DNA from: Allomyces arbusculus
Taxonomy: Eukaryota > Blastocladiomycota > Blastocladiomycetes > Blastocladiales > Blastocladiaceae
Assembly (NCBI GenBank): GCA_027604705.1
Contig: JADHYV010000008.1
Location: forward strand, 1 to 64,000
Direction: 5' to 3'
DNA length: 64,000 bases
The notes under the pieces are model-generated. The model saw only the letters and a program-made list of their open reading frames with translations, ran no database searches and was not told the origin of the DNA. Below are positions 1-11,553 of the stretch, piece after piece. How positions within the stretch are numbered: position 1 is the first letter of the stretch; each line of letters starts with the position of its first letter. A program made the translations under genes and the position numbers.

Positions 1-1971
1 AATTGTTGGCGAAAGGTGAAGAGTTTCGATCATCCCCATGCACATTTTGCGAATATTCAATTTCAATCAATCCGCTCCTTCCTCTCATTGTTGCCATGCC
101 GCTGAAAAGTGAGGATCCCAGCAACGGGCTGCTGTCTTGCATCGGTCGCTGAAATGTGAGGACCCCAACACGGCTGCTGTCTTGCATCGAAAAGAGCAAC
201 GAGTGGTTTTGGAGCCTAGTGCAAATATGGAGTTGCTTGTGTGTGGGCTCATTTGCCTCGTCTAAGTGCGCGTTCTGTGTGGTCAAAACAAAAAGGGGCT
301 GCGATTGTGGATGCCACGCGAAGACGCTCCTCACTTTTTGGCCGGTCCGCCCGCACTCTCCATTCAACCCCCGTGCCTCTTAACCCTCGCATTAACAAGT
401 AATAGATGCGGAATATCTTGGCACAAACTACCATGCAAATCGGCCCGGATATCGCTGAGATCTGGCCACCGCCGAACCTCATCCATGGCGCCTGCCACCA
501 CGATGAGGTGCAGAATAAATGCGCGCCATCGAGGGGACTCGAATGCACCTTGTTCGAGGCTATTCGGAGTGAATTGAATGAGGAGATGAATTTGGCGCTT
601 CTGGTGGAGGGCCTCAGTCAACGCGGCGTATCGTACAGGTTCAGTGAGCACGGCAACATGTCTTGTGCCTGAGTGATACCACGTAGATCGAGCTGACCGA
701 CCTTTTGCGCAAGCTTTTTTCCCTCACTCAGTTCACCTTCGATGCTCCCCAAGCAAAGTACATTCGAATCCCCTCAACAGACCGCATCGATTCTATGCCT
801 CAACGCGGCAGAGTCGACTCAGATGGCATAGATGACAGTTCGGTGGTGGCCAGATCTCAAAGAAAACTAATTAGATTCGAGCAAAAATTCTCACAGAATA
901 GTCCCCGCTCAAACATTGTTAATTGAGGTGGTAAAATGCATGAAGGCTGAATGGGGAGCATGAGGGAGTGACGAAAATTTGAGAAGCGCCTTGATGGCAC
1001 AGAAGTTGCTGGAGTAAATTCGCGTTGCACTGCGACAAGGAGCACTTCAAGCTATAGGCGGCCAATGTAAAGACACAATTTATGGTCGGCCAGCTTGCAT
1101 TCTCGGTAATTGTGAGGCCGATCCATGTCTTGTCGATTATGAGGAGCTCATCGGTTCGCTGGCCACGCAAGATGCAGCGTCGCCAACTCATGTGCGCGTC
1201 GCTGATGGCCGGCCTCGCGCATCTTGCCCTGGCAACCGTTTGCTCGTGCGGTGATGTTTTTAAAGATATATGAAAATGTCTATCACGTTTCGCTCCGCAC
1301 TCTGAATAACCAGGGCCAGTTGTAGTTCAGTGCCAACAGAGAAACGCCACCATAAAAATGTGTGTGGTTCTCTCGCCTCGAACAAAACGGGAACCCGTGC
1401 ACCCAAACGAGGAAAACGGGGGCGCGGTCCGCTGCCACCCGATTCTATCCACACACCCCTTCAGCCTGGCTGACTGTGTCCGCGACCCTGCACCAACGCG
1501 TCCCGCATCTTGTTAGAACCCCTTTGAGCGAGCACGCCAACCATGCGCGGACTCGCGCTGCGCTCCGGTGCGCGCTCGCGTTTCTGCTCCCCCACATCCC
1601 CATCGCACCCGGTCGGACCGATTCAAACAACTGGTCGCGCAACCAGACCTGCACTGTCACCCCATTACATAAAACGCGACGTGATCGCGATACAGGTCGT
1701 GCGTCATGCCTGACGCGTCCTGGATGGTGCCCACAGCTCACTGCGGCGCAACGGCGCTGCGGCCAGCGCCTCCAGTTCCCTGAATGCGGATCAGGACACG
1801 TCTGCTGCTGTCAGCGCGACACGGGCGTGATGCGCTGCGCGCCGGTCCTCGTCCACCCCGGCCCAGTACAAATACCAGCGCGTGCCGCGCCCTCACCGCC
1901 CATCATCGAATCGCATCGCATCTATCTGCTCGCCACCCACCCCCACCACCAACCAACCCACCAACACCACC
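1..1971. other. Intergenic, no gene recognised
   Basis: The longest open frames here are about 60-220 codons, overlap one another on both strands and show no domain, signal peptide or splice-linked continuation. The first ~1.3 kb looks less GC-rich than the rest of the window. The last part is the promoter and 5' UTR of the Gln/Ser-repeat gene, with a CAACC-rich leader just before its ATG and only a weak TATA-like word (TACAAATA) about 100 bp upstream. Confidence 0.6.
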
Positions 1972-2730
1972 ATGTCGTACACCGCGCAGTCGCAGGGCCA
2001 GTACCAAATCCAGGGCGGTGAGCAGTGGAACCCGGGCTACCAGTCGCAGTCGCAGAGCCAGTCGCAGTACCAGGCCGGCCATGACGGCACCCAGGCGCAA
2101 TCGCAGTCGCAGTCGCAGTACCAGTCGGGCCACGACGGCGCGCAGTACCAGGGCCAGTCGCAGAGCCAGTACCAGTCGGGTGACCACGGTTACCAAGGCC
2201 AGTCGCAGTCGCAGTACCAGTCGGGTGACGGCGGCGCGCAGTACCAGGGCCAGAGCCAGTCGCAGTGGGGTTCCGGTGACGCCGGCTACCAGGCGCAGAG
2301 CCAGGGCCAGTACCAGTCGGGCCACACTGGCCACAACTCGGTGGACCAGTTCCAGGCGCAGGTACGCGTCGCGCTGCTTTTCTCTCTCCACCCCACTCGC
2401 CATCGATCACCGAGCTCACTCGCCACTCTCCCGCGCTCCCAATGATAGTCCCAGTCGCAGTACAACCAGGGCGGCGACGCGTTCCAGTCGCAGGCTCAGT
2501 CGCAGTCGCAGTGGGGCCACGGCGGCGACGCGTTCCAGTCGCAGGCTCAGTCGCAGACGCAGTACGACCACGGCCACGGCGGCGACGCTTTCCAGGCCCA
2601 GTCGCAGAGCCAGACGCAGTACGACCATGGCGGTGACGCGATTCAGGCCCAGTCGCAGTCGCAGACGCAGTGGGGTCACGATGGTGGGTACCAAGCGCAG
2701 CACCAGGACCAGTCGCAGGTCATCTTCTAA
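1972..2730 (+). CDS. Gln/Ser-repeat low-complexity protein (copy 1)
   Basis: Two exons, 1972-2361 and 2449-2730, phase-0 intron with GTACGC and TAG ends, 223 aa. Almost the whole protein is a degenerate repeat of about 17 residues built as QSQSQ[Y/W]-xxG-[H/D]-[D/G]-G-xx-Q[A/G]Q, with no signal peptide, membrane segment or cysteine. The Gln/Ser/Gly/aromatic composition is prion-like and recalls the low-complexity domains of FUS-type proteins; that is a resemblance, not homology. A paralog lies at 37954-38820 on the other strand, with the same start (MSY[T/A]AQSQ), the same intron site after a near-identical block ending SVDQFQAQ, and the same CAACC-rich leader. The function is not known to me; structural, adhesive or condensate-forming roles are all possible. 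The two-exon model is well supported by the paralog. Confidence 0.8.
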
Positions 2731-4048
2731 GCGCGCGAAGCACGCTCGCGATCCGCGACGCGAGATCGAGATGGAGGACCATGACGACGGGCAGTACCGC
2801 GAGGGAGATGGCAGCGGAGCATTTTTGCAAAAGTGGATTGTTGACGCAAACGAAGAACAGAAGTGGGAGAATGTCGGCAATTTTGTTCATTCATCATCAT
2901 CTTTGAAAATCGAATCGCGCCTTGCGCTTGCTTTTCCGTTTCTTCGTCGGTCTCGACTGAACGAGTCAAAGTCTGATGCAGTCAGCCGCTTGTGCTGGTC
3001 AGTGTCTCCTCGGTCGCCTAAGGGTCACCGTGATTGCTACGAGAACAGCGCTGCCACGTCAGGATTGCTGACGCACGAGAACGAACGGGTTGGTCGCGTT
3101 GTTTGTTCCGCGCAAATGAATGATGTCCGATGCGGATTGGCTCTGGTTTCGTCAACGTTGGTAGTCGAGCTTGTAGCGTTTGGCATAGCCACTTCAACCT
3201 CGCAAAATTGATCTCGAGCACGTCGGCTCTCGTCGCGTGCAGGCTCTAAAGTGGCAAGTTCGCTGCCGCCCGACATTACTTCCTCGCGCGACTGTCCTTC
3301 GCCGCGACGTTCCGCTCCCATGTGCTGCGCGCTGATCGTTGCCGTTTTATTCTTGCCATTTGTTGAGCGTCGCGAGTCGCTCCTGGGCCCGGTTGTCGCT
3401 CCGCTTTCGGAATGTGATCGACGGTTGGCGGCGCAGAGAGATGATGTGTCGCCAGCGACGCGTCACCAGGTAAAGCCCGCGTGCGGTAGAAGCACACGTG
3501 ACAAATTCCACCGCACAGCAAAACCGAATTTGCGCACGAGGGCGCCACATAGCGCTTTGTTGGACACCCTCTCCAGCCAGCGAATCCCAACATGGTCCGT
3601 CAAGCTTGCCAGCTGCAACCACGAGCACCGGCACCACTACCATGACGCCCATCCATGCCGCCCCGCCCACCCCCCCATTACCTGTTCGCTTGCTGCGACC
3701 GTCCCCGCGCGGCCCTTGCTCGCCTGCGCTCGACCGCGCCGCACTCGGGCGGTCCCGAGTGGATGGATGGCCGTGACGACCCTCCGCCGACCGACAATTT
3801 TCGACCCCATGGGGAACCTATGAACCTGTAGGGTCGGCGAAGCGCTGTCCCGTGAAGCAGAATTCCGTTTCCCCAGGTGGCATGCCGCTCGTGCGAATTT
3901 TGAGATCATGGGGGTGGGCTCGTCATGATCGCCATTCTCAGCGAAATTGGCTGAATTGCGAATCTGTGGCAGTGCTTGGAAGTTGCGTGTTCCCCTCCGA
4001 AGCGCAATTTGCCAGATTTGCGGGCTGCGGCGGGAGTGTGATTCAGGC
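2731..4048. other. Intergenic, about 1.3 kb
   Basis: No convincing gene on either strand; open frames here are overlapping shadows. The distal part is the promoter of the RPS25 gene. An alternative first exon of RPS25 could lie here, for example the ATG at 3591, which is directly followed by GTCCGT. Confidence 0.5.
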
Positions 4049-4501
4049 ATGGTGGTGAGCGCGGTGGTGGTGCTGGTATGAGGGGAACCTCTGCCTGACT
4101 GGTGGCAATTTCGCTGACATTTTGTCGCGGTGCCATTCCCGGTGTTCAGGCCAACATTGCGAAGAAAAAGAAGTGGTCGAAGGGTAAGGTCAAGGACAAG
4201 GCCAACAACGCCGTGACCCTCGACAAGGCGACCTACGACAAGATCTACAAGGGTACGCTTTCTTTGCTGTCGATCGGGGTTGCGGAAGCGGGAAACTTAA
4301 TTTGGTGCCTCGTCAATTCGAACAGAGGTGCCGACGTACCGCCTGATCACGCCGTCGGTGGTCGTTGACCGCATGCGCATTTCGGGTTCGCTGGCGCGCG
4401 TTGCCCTGCGCGAGCTCGAGTCCAAGGGGCTCATCAAGCTCGTGACGGCGCACGCGTCGCAGCTCATCTACACCCGCGCGACCATCGCGACGGAGGCGTA
4501 A
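4049..4501 (+). CDS. RPS25: 40S ribosomal protein eS25
   Basis: Small-subunit ribosomal protein eS25. Exons 4150-4252 and 4326-4501 are firm: they encode the basic [13 protein letters not shown] block, then [19 protein letters not shown] and [18 protein letters not shown], ending in [11 protein letters not shown], all family hallmarks. The split codon G|AG across the second intron restores KEVPTY. The first exon is inferred as only six bases (ATGGTG, 4049-4054) before a GTGAGC donor, with the acceptor at 4148-4149; this gives 94 aa, shorter than yeast eS25 (108 aa), whose extra residues are an Ala/Lys-rich N-terminal tail. A different first exon farther upstream cannot be excluded. An intron at or next to the start codon is common in fungal ribosomal protein genes. 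Confidence 0.88.
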
Positions 4502-4853
4502 GGTGGGTTGATGTATAAAGAAAACAGTTGATTTGATTTCGTGTTTCTCTCCTTCTTGCGAGCTTCCATTCTGGATTGCTTTGGTGCCAAGGACCCAGTT
4601 TGGTTTGAAGTCTGGCACAATTTTGAGTCCCAACCACTCGTGGCCTTTTTTGAGAAGCGGGCGCAAAGCGCCTCCTCTGTGTGTGTCGTCTTCTTGTCAG
4701 CTGCATGCCAGAAGACACTGGAGGTCTGACTTGGACTCACGCCTGAATGAGCCAGAGATCGTCGTTTTCCCTCGACGCTCCTTCGCCAGCACAACAGACC
4801 ACCGCCGCCAACAACAACGATCAACTCCAACACCAGCAATTTCCGACCCAAAA

Positions 4854-6173
4854 ATGCTTCGACACTCCTTCGCCATCCCCGCACTCGACGCGGCCCGCGC
4901 CGGCCGCCCGGCCTCTGCAGTCGTCCTGTTCACGCTCGCCATCCGCTCTGCCTCGACCAGCTCCACCAGCACCCGCGGCCGCCCGCCACCAACGCACCCA
5001 GCGCGACAAGCCAAGATTGCCGCGGCCGCGGCCAAACGGCGGGAACAGCACGAGCAGCGAATGGCCGCCGCGGCCGCGTCCAAATCCGCGCCAAGCTCGG
5101 CCGCAGCGACGACGGCCGAGTTGTCGAAGCGCAAGCAATTCATGTCGATCACGCCGCGCAGCGACGTGCTGGATCTGATCCAGTCCTGGGGCCTCGGGGA
5201 GAACAAGCGGCCAACAGTGAACCCCGACAAGTACCCGTTTGTCCCGCACGCGAAGCGGCCGGTCGAGTTTGTCGCGGCGGCGAAACGGGAGGGGTCGTTT
5301 TGGAGGAATGAGGAGCGGTGGCCTGAGGTCGCGATGATTGGTAAGCGCCCTTGTGTGCAGTGTTGCTAGCGAGGGGGGGGGGGGGGGGATGGTTGGCTGA
5401 TGGAAATTCGGGGGGTCCAGGCCGCAGTAACGTTGGCAAGTCGCGGCTGATCAACGCCGTCTGCGGCACAACGATCGTGCGCGTCAAGGCGAAACCGGGA
5501 CTCACGCAGTCGATCAACTGGTACAAGGTCGCGAAACCGTTGCGCGGGTATGTCGTCGACATGCCCGGGTACGGGTTCGCGTATGCCAAGGACGAGCGGA
5601 AAGAGGCTTGGGCCGACATTGTACGTTGTTGCGTTTGGGTGATGATCGTGCGCGGCGACACTGATGCAATTGACCGGGAGGTGTAGATCCCCGAGTACCT
5701 GAAGCGGCCGCAGGTCAGCAGGCTACTGGTCCTGGTGGACGCGCGGCACGGGCTCAAGATGGCCGATGTCGACTTCTTGGACTCAATGTCGAAGTACGTT
5801 TGGCAGCAGACTGCAACGTGCTTGGTTGCCTGCTCGCCGCGTGCTAACATGTATGTTCATCGTCCAGGCTCCGCCGACTCCCGAAATCCATCATCTTGAC
5901 CAAGTGCGACCTCGTGCGGCCAGACATTCTCGCGCGCCGGTACCAGTCGGTGTGCCAGGTCCGCGCTCGCTTGACTTTCTCTCCTCTCCTCTCCACTCAT
6001 TCCACTGACCAACCCGACCCGACGGCGTGTAGGACGTGCACAAGTTTGGCATCCAACCGTCCAACGTCGTCATGGTCTCGGCCAAGTCCGGTGCTGGTCT
6101 GATCCCGCTGCGCACCTTGCTCAAGCGCGAGTTGATGACGACGGCCGAGGCTGAGGCTGCGGCCGGGCACTAG
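4854..6173 (+). CDS. EngB/YihA-type GTPase, probably mitochondrial (GTPBP8-like)
   Basis: Five exons: 4854-5340, 5421-5620, 5687-5793, 5868-5958, 6033-6173; 341 aa. GTPase motifs are in order: G1 GRSNVGKS (its first Gly codon split by intron 1), G3 DMPGYG, G4 TKCD, and a G5-like VSAKSGAG near the C-terminus. These fit the TrmE-Era-EngA-EngB-Septin class, EngB subfamily, which assists assembly of the large ribosomal subunit in bacteria and organelles. The N-terminal ~60 residues are Arg/Ser/Ala-rich and poor in acidic residues, as in a mitochondrial presequence; residues ~60-110 are an Ala-rich coiled linker. Every junction keeps frame. Intron 1 contains a run of 16 G (5373-5388), so its exact length may be unreliable. 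Confidence 0.9.
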
Positions 6174-6684
6174 GTCGTGGCGCGCGGAACGCGGCAATCA
6201 GTTGGAGAATAGATTTTGCGACACCGACGACTTTATGGATGACCAAGAGCTGGGGAGCGGTGGAGAGAGCACGGCACGAAAGGGGGGCATCGCAAAGAAT
6301 ACACGTAGAAAAAAAAGGAGGAACACGAACAGGAACGCAAGAATGGTTGACTGAGAGGAGAGAAAAGAGAAGCACAGATGGAAACTCGGAGAAAGAGCGA
6401 GGTGCCAAAAATAATATAGCAAAGACTCCCGTCGATCCTCGAGAAAAAATCGACTGGGAAGGAGAGCGAAAGCGCAAGATAACCATGCCGATTTGGAGTG
6501 GAGAGAAAAACCGATGCAGATGAAGATGGGGGGGGGGGGGGGTGAAACACAGCCAAAGCACGAATCAGCACGTAAGAGCAAGAAACGAAGAGATCAGGCA
6601 AAGAATGCGAGAACAGACGCCAACGAACGGAAAAATTCAACACAGCCCAAAAAGAATCGGTCACTGAGGGAGAACCCCGGCCAC
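6174..6684. other. Convergent 3' region
   Basis: Lies between two converging genes. A-rich on the + strand, with a run of 15 G at 6528-6542. No gene seen. Confidence 0.6.
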
Positions 6685-9032
6685 CTAGCTGAGATAGGCA
6701 TCAAGCAAGTCGTCCATGGCCGCCGTCGACTGGCCCGCGTTCGTGCTCGCACCCGTCGCCGTCCGCGCACGTGGGTCCACCGGCACCGCACCACCGCGTG
6801 GGCCCGTAGTTGTCGGCACTCGTGCGAGCGTCGTCGCCATGGCCGCGAGCGGGACATGATCCTCCTCTTCCTCGTCATCGTCATCATCATCATGCCGCGC
6901 CATCGTCATGGCCAGCGGGACCCCATCATCGTCATCGTCCGCAACAGGCCGGCGCAGCGGATGCGCGGCCCGCTGCGACCCTGGTCCTGCACCTAGCGCA
7001 CGCGTCGCGGCGGGTGGTTGCGCGCTACTCGCCGTCCGGCGCAGCGTGACGCCGATCGGCGCCTCCTCATCCTCATCGTCGTCCATCCCACCGACGTCTG
7101 ACGGCGTATCACTGCCGGCCTCGCTCTTGAACGACGAAATCACATTCGCCCACTGCCGGATCTGGTCGTCCTTCTCAGGCGTATTCGGCTTGATCCCCAT
7201 CGCCGCCAAATTACTCGGGTCCTCATACTCGATTGGGTTAAAGTAGTCCGGCAAAGCGGGCGGCGGCGGCGTCGGTCCCGCTGGCGCCGGGACCGTCGCA
7301 CTCACCGCACTCCGCGCGGTCGAGGGCGCCCGGCGGAGATTCGTGCCCGCCGACGCAGCGCGGGCGACCGTCACGGGGGACGCCGGACGGCGCGCGTTGG
7401 CCGCGGCAGCAGAAGCAGCACGACTAATGGCGGCTCCACGTTCGCGCTCACGATCGCGGTCCCGCTCGCGCTCGGCCTTGCGGTACGACGGCGCGCGGCG
7501 GATCGACGCCGGCACGTCCATGTCCTGCATGTCGAGCTGGATCAGCGGCGCGAGCCCACCGGTCGCCGCCGGGTTCGGCGTGTTCGTGCGCGAGTGACTG
7601 CCCGACGACGCGCGGCTCGGCGACCGTTTCAGGTTCGCGCCACCGGCGGCGGGCAACTGCGGGGCCGAGGGCTTGCGCAGCGTGTTCCCGCGGTGCGCCG
7701 GGTGGTGATGGTGCGCGGCGGACATGGTCCGGTGCAGCGGGGTTGCGTCGTCGTCGTCGTCGTCGTCAACGACGACGAGCGCGGGCGGCGCGGCCACGTG
7801 CGGGAGGGTCGGCGCCGGCGGTGCTGGTGGCGGCGCCGGCGCAGACGCCGCGGACGTGCTCGCAAATGAAACGAGCTCGTTCTCGTCAATGTTCAGGTAG
7901 GTCGGGAGCGTAATATTCGTCACGGCCGTGCCTGCCGCCGTCTCGCGCGTCGGTTCCGGCGCGGGAGCGAGGTTCGCCACTTCGGCGGCCGTCATGGGCC
8001 TCGGCGCGCCCCCTGCTTGGTGCGAGAACACCCACTCGCCGTTCTTCTGTTCCATGGCCGTCATCGCCGGCGGCGGCGATGGTGGGCCACGCGGAGCGAG
8101 CGCAACGTGGTCGGCATTCGCCGTCGACGAAGGCGGCGGCGTAACGTGTCGCGTAGCCCGCGACCAGAACGAGGTCCGGTTCGACGCGGCTTTCCGGCGG
8201 TCATTGGCCGCAAAATTCGGCAAAGTCGGCGCGAACCGGCCTCCGGGCGACGACGAGGTATCGCGCGACTCGGGGTTCCCCTTGTGGTTGCGGTAGACGA
8301 CGTAGATGAATCCGACGATCAAAGCGGCCGCGAGAATGCCCACGAGAATCACGACCCAGAGCGGGTACGTGCCGAGAAAACTGAGCGCGATCGGAGTCGA
8401 CAATTTGATCCCCTGCGACGCCGATGGGTCCGACGGGTTGGCGCATTTCTCGATATTAGTTGCCGTGGAAATGCACGATTCGCCGTAGATCGTGAGCGAC
8501 TCGAGTTTGGGTGCAGCGGGCGTCGAGCCGCTGGAGGTGGTGGCCGATGGCGGCACGACAATGTTGAACGTGAGCCCGAAGTCGTAGGGGTGCGTGGGTG
8601 AGGTCGATTCGTAGGAGCACTGGAAGGCGTTGGGGTTGTTGGAGGCGACGGCGATGCGCGTGCAGTTGGCCTGCGCCGGTTGGTAGGCGGGCGCGGGCGG
8701 CTGCATGGCGTAGTTGGGCGGGAAGACAATGACGGCCTTGTAGATCTTGTTGTTGGCAAAGAACTGCTGCGATTTGCCGGCGACCGTCGCGGTATACGAC
8801 TGCGGCGAGTTGTCGACCGGGTCGAACGTCACGGCCTGGCAGCAGTCTGGCGGGGGCATGCGGGCGCGTCAGTCCAGGTTGCGCGGGAACGGGGCCAGGT
8901 CGTGGATGCCGGGAACTTACCAGCACGCACAAGGGCCGGGAAGGTGACCAGAGCAGCGAGCAGCAGCTGCACGAGCGCCAGGATCCGGCTGCGCTGCGCG
9001 GGACGCGGTGGAGTCGGTGGTCGGCACGCCAT
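6685..9032 (-). CDS. Type I membrane protein with long disordered cytoplasmic tail
   Basis: Two exons, 9032-8921 and 8846-6685, joined by a GTAAGT...CAG intron; 757 aa. Residues 1-37 form a signal peptide with the hydrophobic core ILALVQLLLAALVTFPAL. The ectodomain (about 38-195) opens with DCCQAVTF and has several cysteines and NxS/T sites. One transmembrane segment follows (about 198-224, WVVILVGILAAALIVGF), then YRNHKG and some 530 cytoplasmic residues rich in Pro, Ala, Ser and Arg, with a run of Arg/Asp/Glu (ERERDRDRERERG) and several poly-Asp clusters. I do not recognise the family. The layout is that of a wall sensor or adhesion receptor, but nothing seen proves it. It shares a 578-bp divergent promoter with the next gene. 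Confidence 0.75.
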
Positions 9033-9610
9033 GGCGGACAGGTAGCCGTGTTGAGAGGCCGCGGGGGCGTCGGCGGGTCGGCTGGTACTCGGTCGGTCGC
9101 GGCGTCGGTCGCAGTCGGTGCTTGTCGGGTGCGCGGCCGCTGGTCTGGGTGGACGGGGACGCCGAGGCTGGCGCGCGGGAGGGGCACGCCTGAGCACGCG
9201 CGCGCGGGCGAGTGCGGGCAGTCCGGGGCGCGGAGACGCGCGTGCGGCGGTGCAGCTGCGGTCGGTCGCGCAAGGGGGCGGTGTCGCGCCGGTGGTGGTC
9301 GCTGGTCGGTGGTGTGGTGGGCCGGTGGCTCGGTGTGGGGCGGTTTTGCTGGTTTGCTGGTGTTGCTGGTTTTGCTGGTTTGCTTTGCAATGAGCGGTGC
9401 TGCCGTTGCGGTGCGGTCGGCCCAACCCTGCCACGCCTGTCCATCACGCCTGAGGGCTAGCGAGAGCTCGCAGTGCTCGTGCCCTGCCTCGCCCGCCGTC
9501 GCCACGCAACACACCACCGCGACGGCGCTGGCGCTGCTGCAGCCGGCCTCGACCGGACCAGCACGTCGCGTCCGTTGCCGCCCGGACTTGCGGCAGCGCG
9601 CGCCCCCACC
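9033..9610. promoter_or_regulatory. Divergent promoter region
   Basis: Separates the starts of the type I membrane protein (-) and the four-TM protein (+). It holds a T/G-rich patch of repeated TTGCTGGT words at about 9345-9390. No TATA box is evident. Confidence 0.5.
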
Positions 9611-11033
9611 ATGGCGCCCGCCGACCCAATCCATCGCGCGCCCAGCTCGTCGCGCGCAGACGCACCGCTCCCTCCGCTACCTGCAGCTTCCACGGCTCAC
9701 ACGTCCCCATCCGCGCGCCCAACCGTGACCGCGTCGCCGCAGACAGGCCCCGTCCCGACGCCGCTCGTCATGCCGCAGCCGACGGGCCGCCCGGCGCCCA
9801 GCATGGCGCCGTCGAGCCCCAAGCAGGCGCCTCAGCTCGTGGCGTTTGGCGAGCCAGCGCACCAAGTACTCTACCCGACGCATCTGATTCCCATGCCGAT
9901 GCCAACACCGGGCATCCCGCTCTTTGCCGTACCCGAAGGACCCAGTGCTCGCCCGTCCCCGTTTGTCCTGCCGTCGCCCATGCCAGGCGCCGGCAGCCCG
10001 CCATGGCCTGGATCGCCGCCGCCGCACATGCTGGGTCCGGCTGTCACAGGCCCATCGCCCATGTTCCCCTCCACTGCGGGCCCTCCTCCTGGTGCCGCCG
10101 CCGGTGCGAGTCCCTGGCCAAATGCAGGAGCAGCTGCCGCGATGCCGGTTCCCGTCCCAGTCCCCGCACTAGGTCCACCTGCTCCTGCGCCAGTTCCTGT
10201 CTCAGTCCCTGCACTCGGTCCATCTGCTCCCGCACCACCAGTTCCCATCCCCGTCCCGTTTCCCGCATCCTCGCCACCGCGCATCCCCACCTCTCCACCG
10301 TTACGCCCACCCTCTGTTTCGTCCAACCCATACGCGACACTCGCCCCTGGTGCGCTCGACCACGTACCTGTCGACGTGCGCCCGCCCTGGCAGCGCGTGA
10401 AACTCGCGGCCACGGCACTCGCCACGCTCCTGTCGATCATTTCGGCCGCACTCGTGATCCAGGCGCGCGTCGAGTACACGGCACTCGCGCACCCGACCAA
10501 ATGGGATCCAGAAGTGGGCCGGATATGGACTCCAACGCTTGCCGGCGCGCCATCCGCGGCGACGGTGCCGATCATGGTCGTGGCTGTTGCCGCAGCCGCG
10601 TTGGGCGCACTAGCGGCGGCGCGGGTCGCGGCCAAGGGGCCGCGGTACGTCCCCTTTTTTTCCGAACCACTTTATTGACTTTCCCCTGTCTCACCGAGTG
10701 TTCATCACTAGAAGAGACTTCTCCATCAAGTTCCTCTCCGCACTCACGACCGTTGCTGCCGCCGTCGCCGCCGGATTAATCCTTGGCGCAACCTTGATCG
10801 TCACGGCCAAACCCCTGACGACACCGGCCACCTTGGACACCGCCGACGGCCTCGTCGCGATCGCGTGCCATTCTCACTTGGCCGCGGGCGACAAGGGAGC
10901 AATCGACAACTTGAACCATGTCTGTACGCTGTCGATTGCCGGCGCCGTGATGGGGTATCTCGGCGCGTTTGCCTGGATCCTGGTCGCGGGCGTTGGCGCA
11001 AGGGGTTGGTACGTGCGCACGCACAGCAAGTAG
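9611..11033 (+). CDS. Four-TM membrane protein with Pro-rich N-terminus
   Basis: Two exons, 9611-10644 and 10712-11033; the acceptor at 10710-10711 restores frame across a split Arg codon; 451 aa. Residues 1-~255 are low-complexity Pro/Ala/Ser, including runs such as PVPVPVPALG. Four hydrophobic segments follow: about 265-285 (LAATALATLLSIISAALVI), 320-342 (VPIMVVAVAAAALGAL), 352-376 (FLSALTTVAAAVAAGLIL) and 415-438 (AGAVMGYLGAFAWILVAG). The pattern resembles SUR7/MARVEL-like four-TM proteins of fungal membranes, but I see no diagnostic motif. The start at 9611 is the ATG nearest the end of a GC-rich leader; an open frame continues upstream without a better ATG. Confidence 0.65.
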
Positions 11034-11553
11034 AGCGCGGTTATGTCATGGCAGCTGTTTGCAATATACTGTTTGGATCGGGAGCGGCCGGTGGTGGCCA
11101 ACGCGTCTCGCGGCCTGTCCCACACGAACCAATGTTCAAACACGCGGTGCGCTCGGAGCACGGTAGATGAGTCGGCCCGGCGAGTCGCCACCGCGCCGCG
11201 TGCGCCGCCGACACGTCGCCACTTGGTTTCGCCCCATCGCGGCAGCACCACCAACGGCAGATATATGTGCGTTTGATGTGCACGCGACGCGACGAGCACG
11301 ATGCGGGCCGTGACCTTTGCCGCGCACGGCAGGTGCATGCAAAACGCTCGTCGTCCACCACGTCAAGAAGATAACCCTGAAGTTGCTCCGACTGCTCGGC
11401 CGTATAGGTGCCGCCATCAATGCTTGACCTCGCGGCATCACACTGCCCCCACCGACGGCGCCATCGCGCAACGCGAGACGCGTCTCGTCGCGCCGCGAGA
11501 GTATAAAACCCGCGTCACCCCCACCCACCCGCCGCCATCGAACCACCACCGCC
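11034..11553. other. Intergenic with TATA box
   Basis: No gene. It holds the promoter of the S9 peptidase gene; see the TATA entry at 11502. Confidence 0.6.
11502..11508 (+). promoter_or_regulatory. TATA box of S9 peptidase gene
   Basis: TATAAAA, 46 bp before the ATG at 11554, preceded by GCGAGAG. Its spacing suits a very short 5' leader. Confidence 0.6.

Noticed and set aside
751-775. TTCGAATCC word as a tRNA B box
   Set aside because: No matching A box, acceptor stem or anticodon arm could be folded around it.
2026-2718. Regular repeats as a CRISPR array
   Set aside because: Units are in-frame codon repeats without unique spacers, in a spliced eukaryotic gene.
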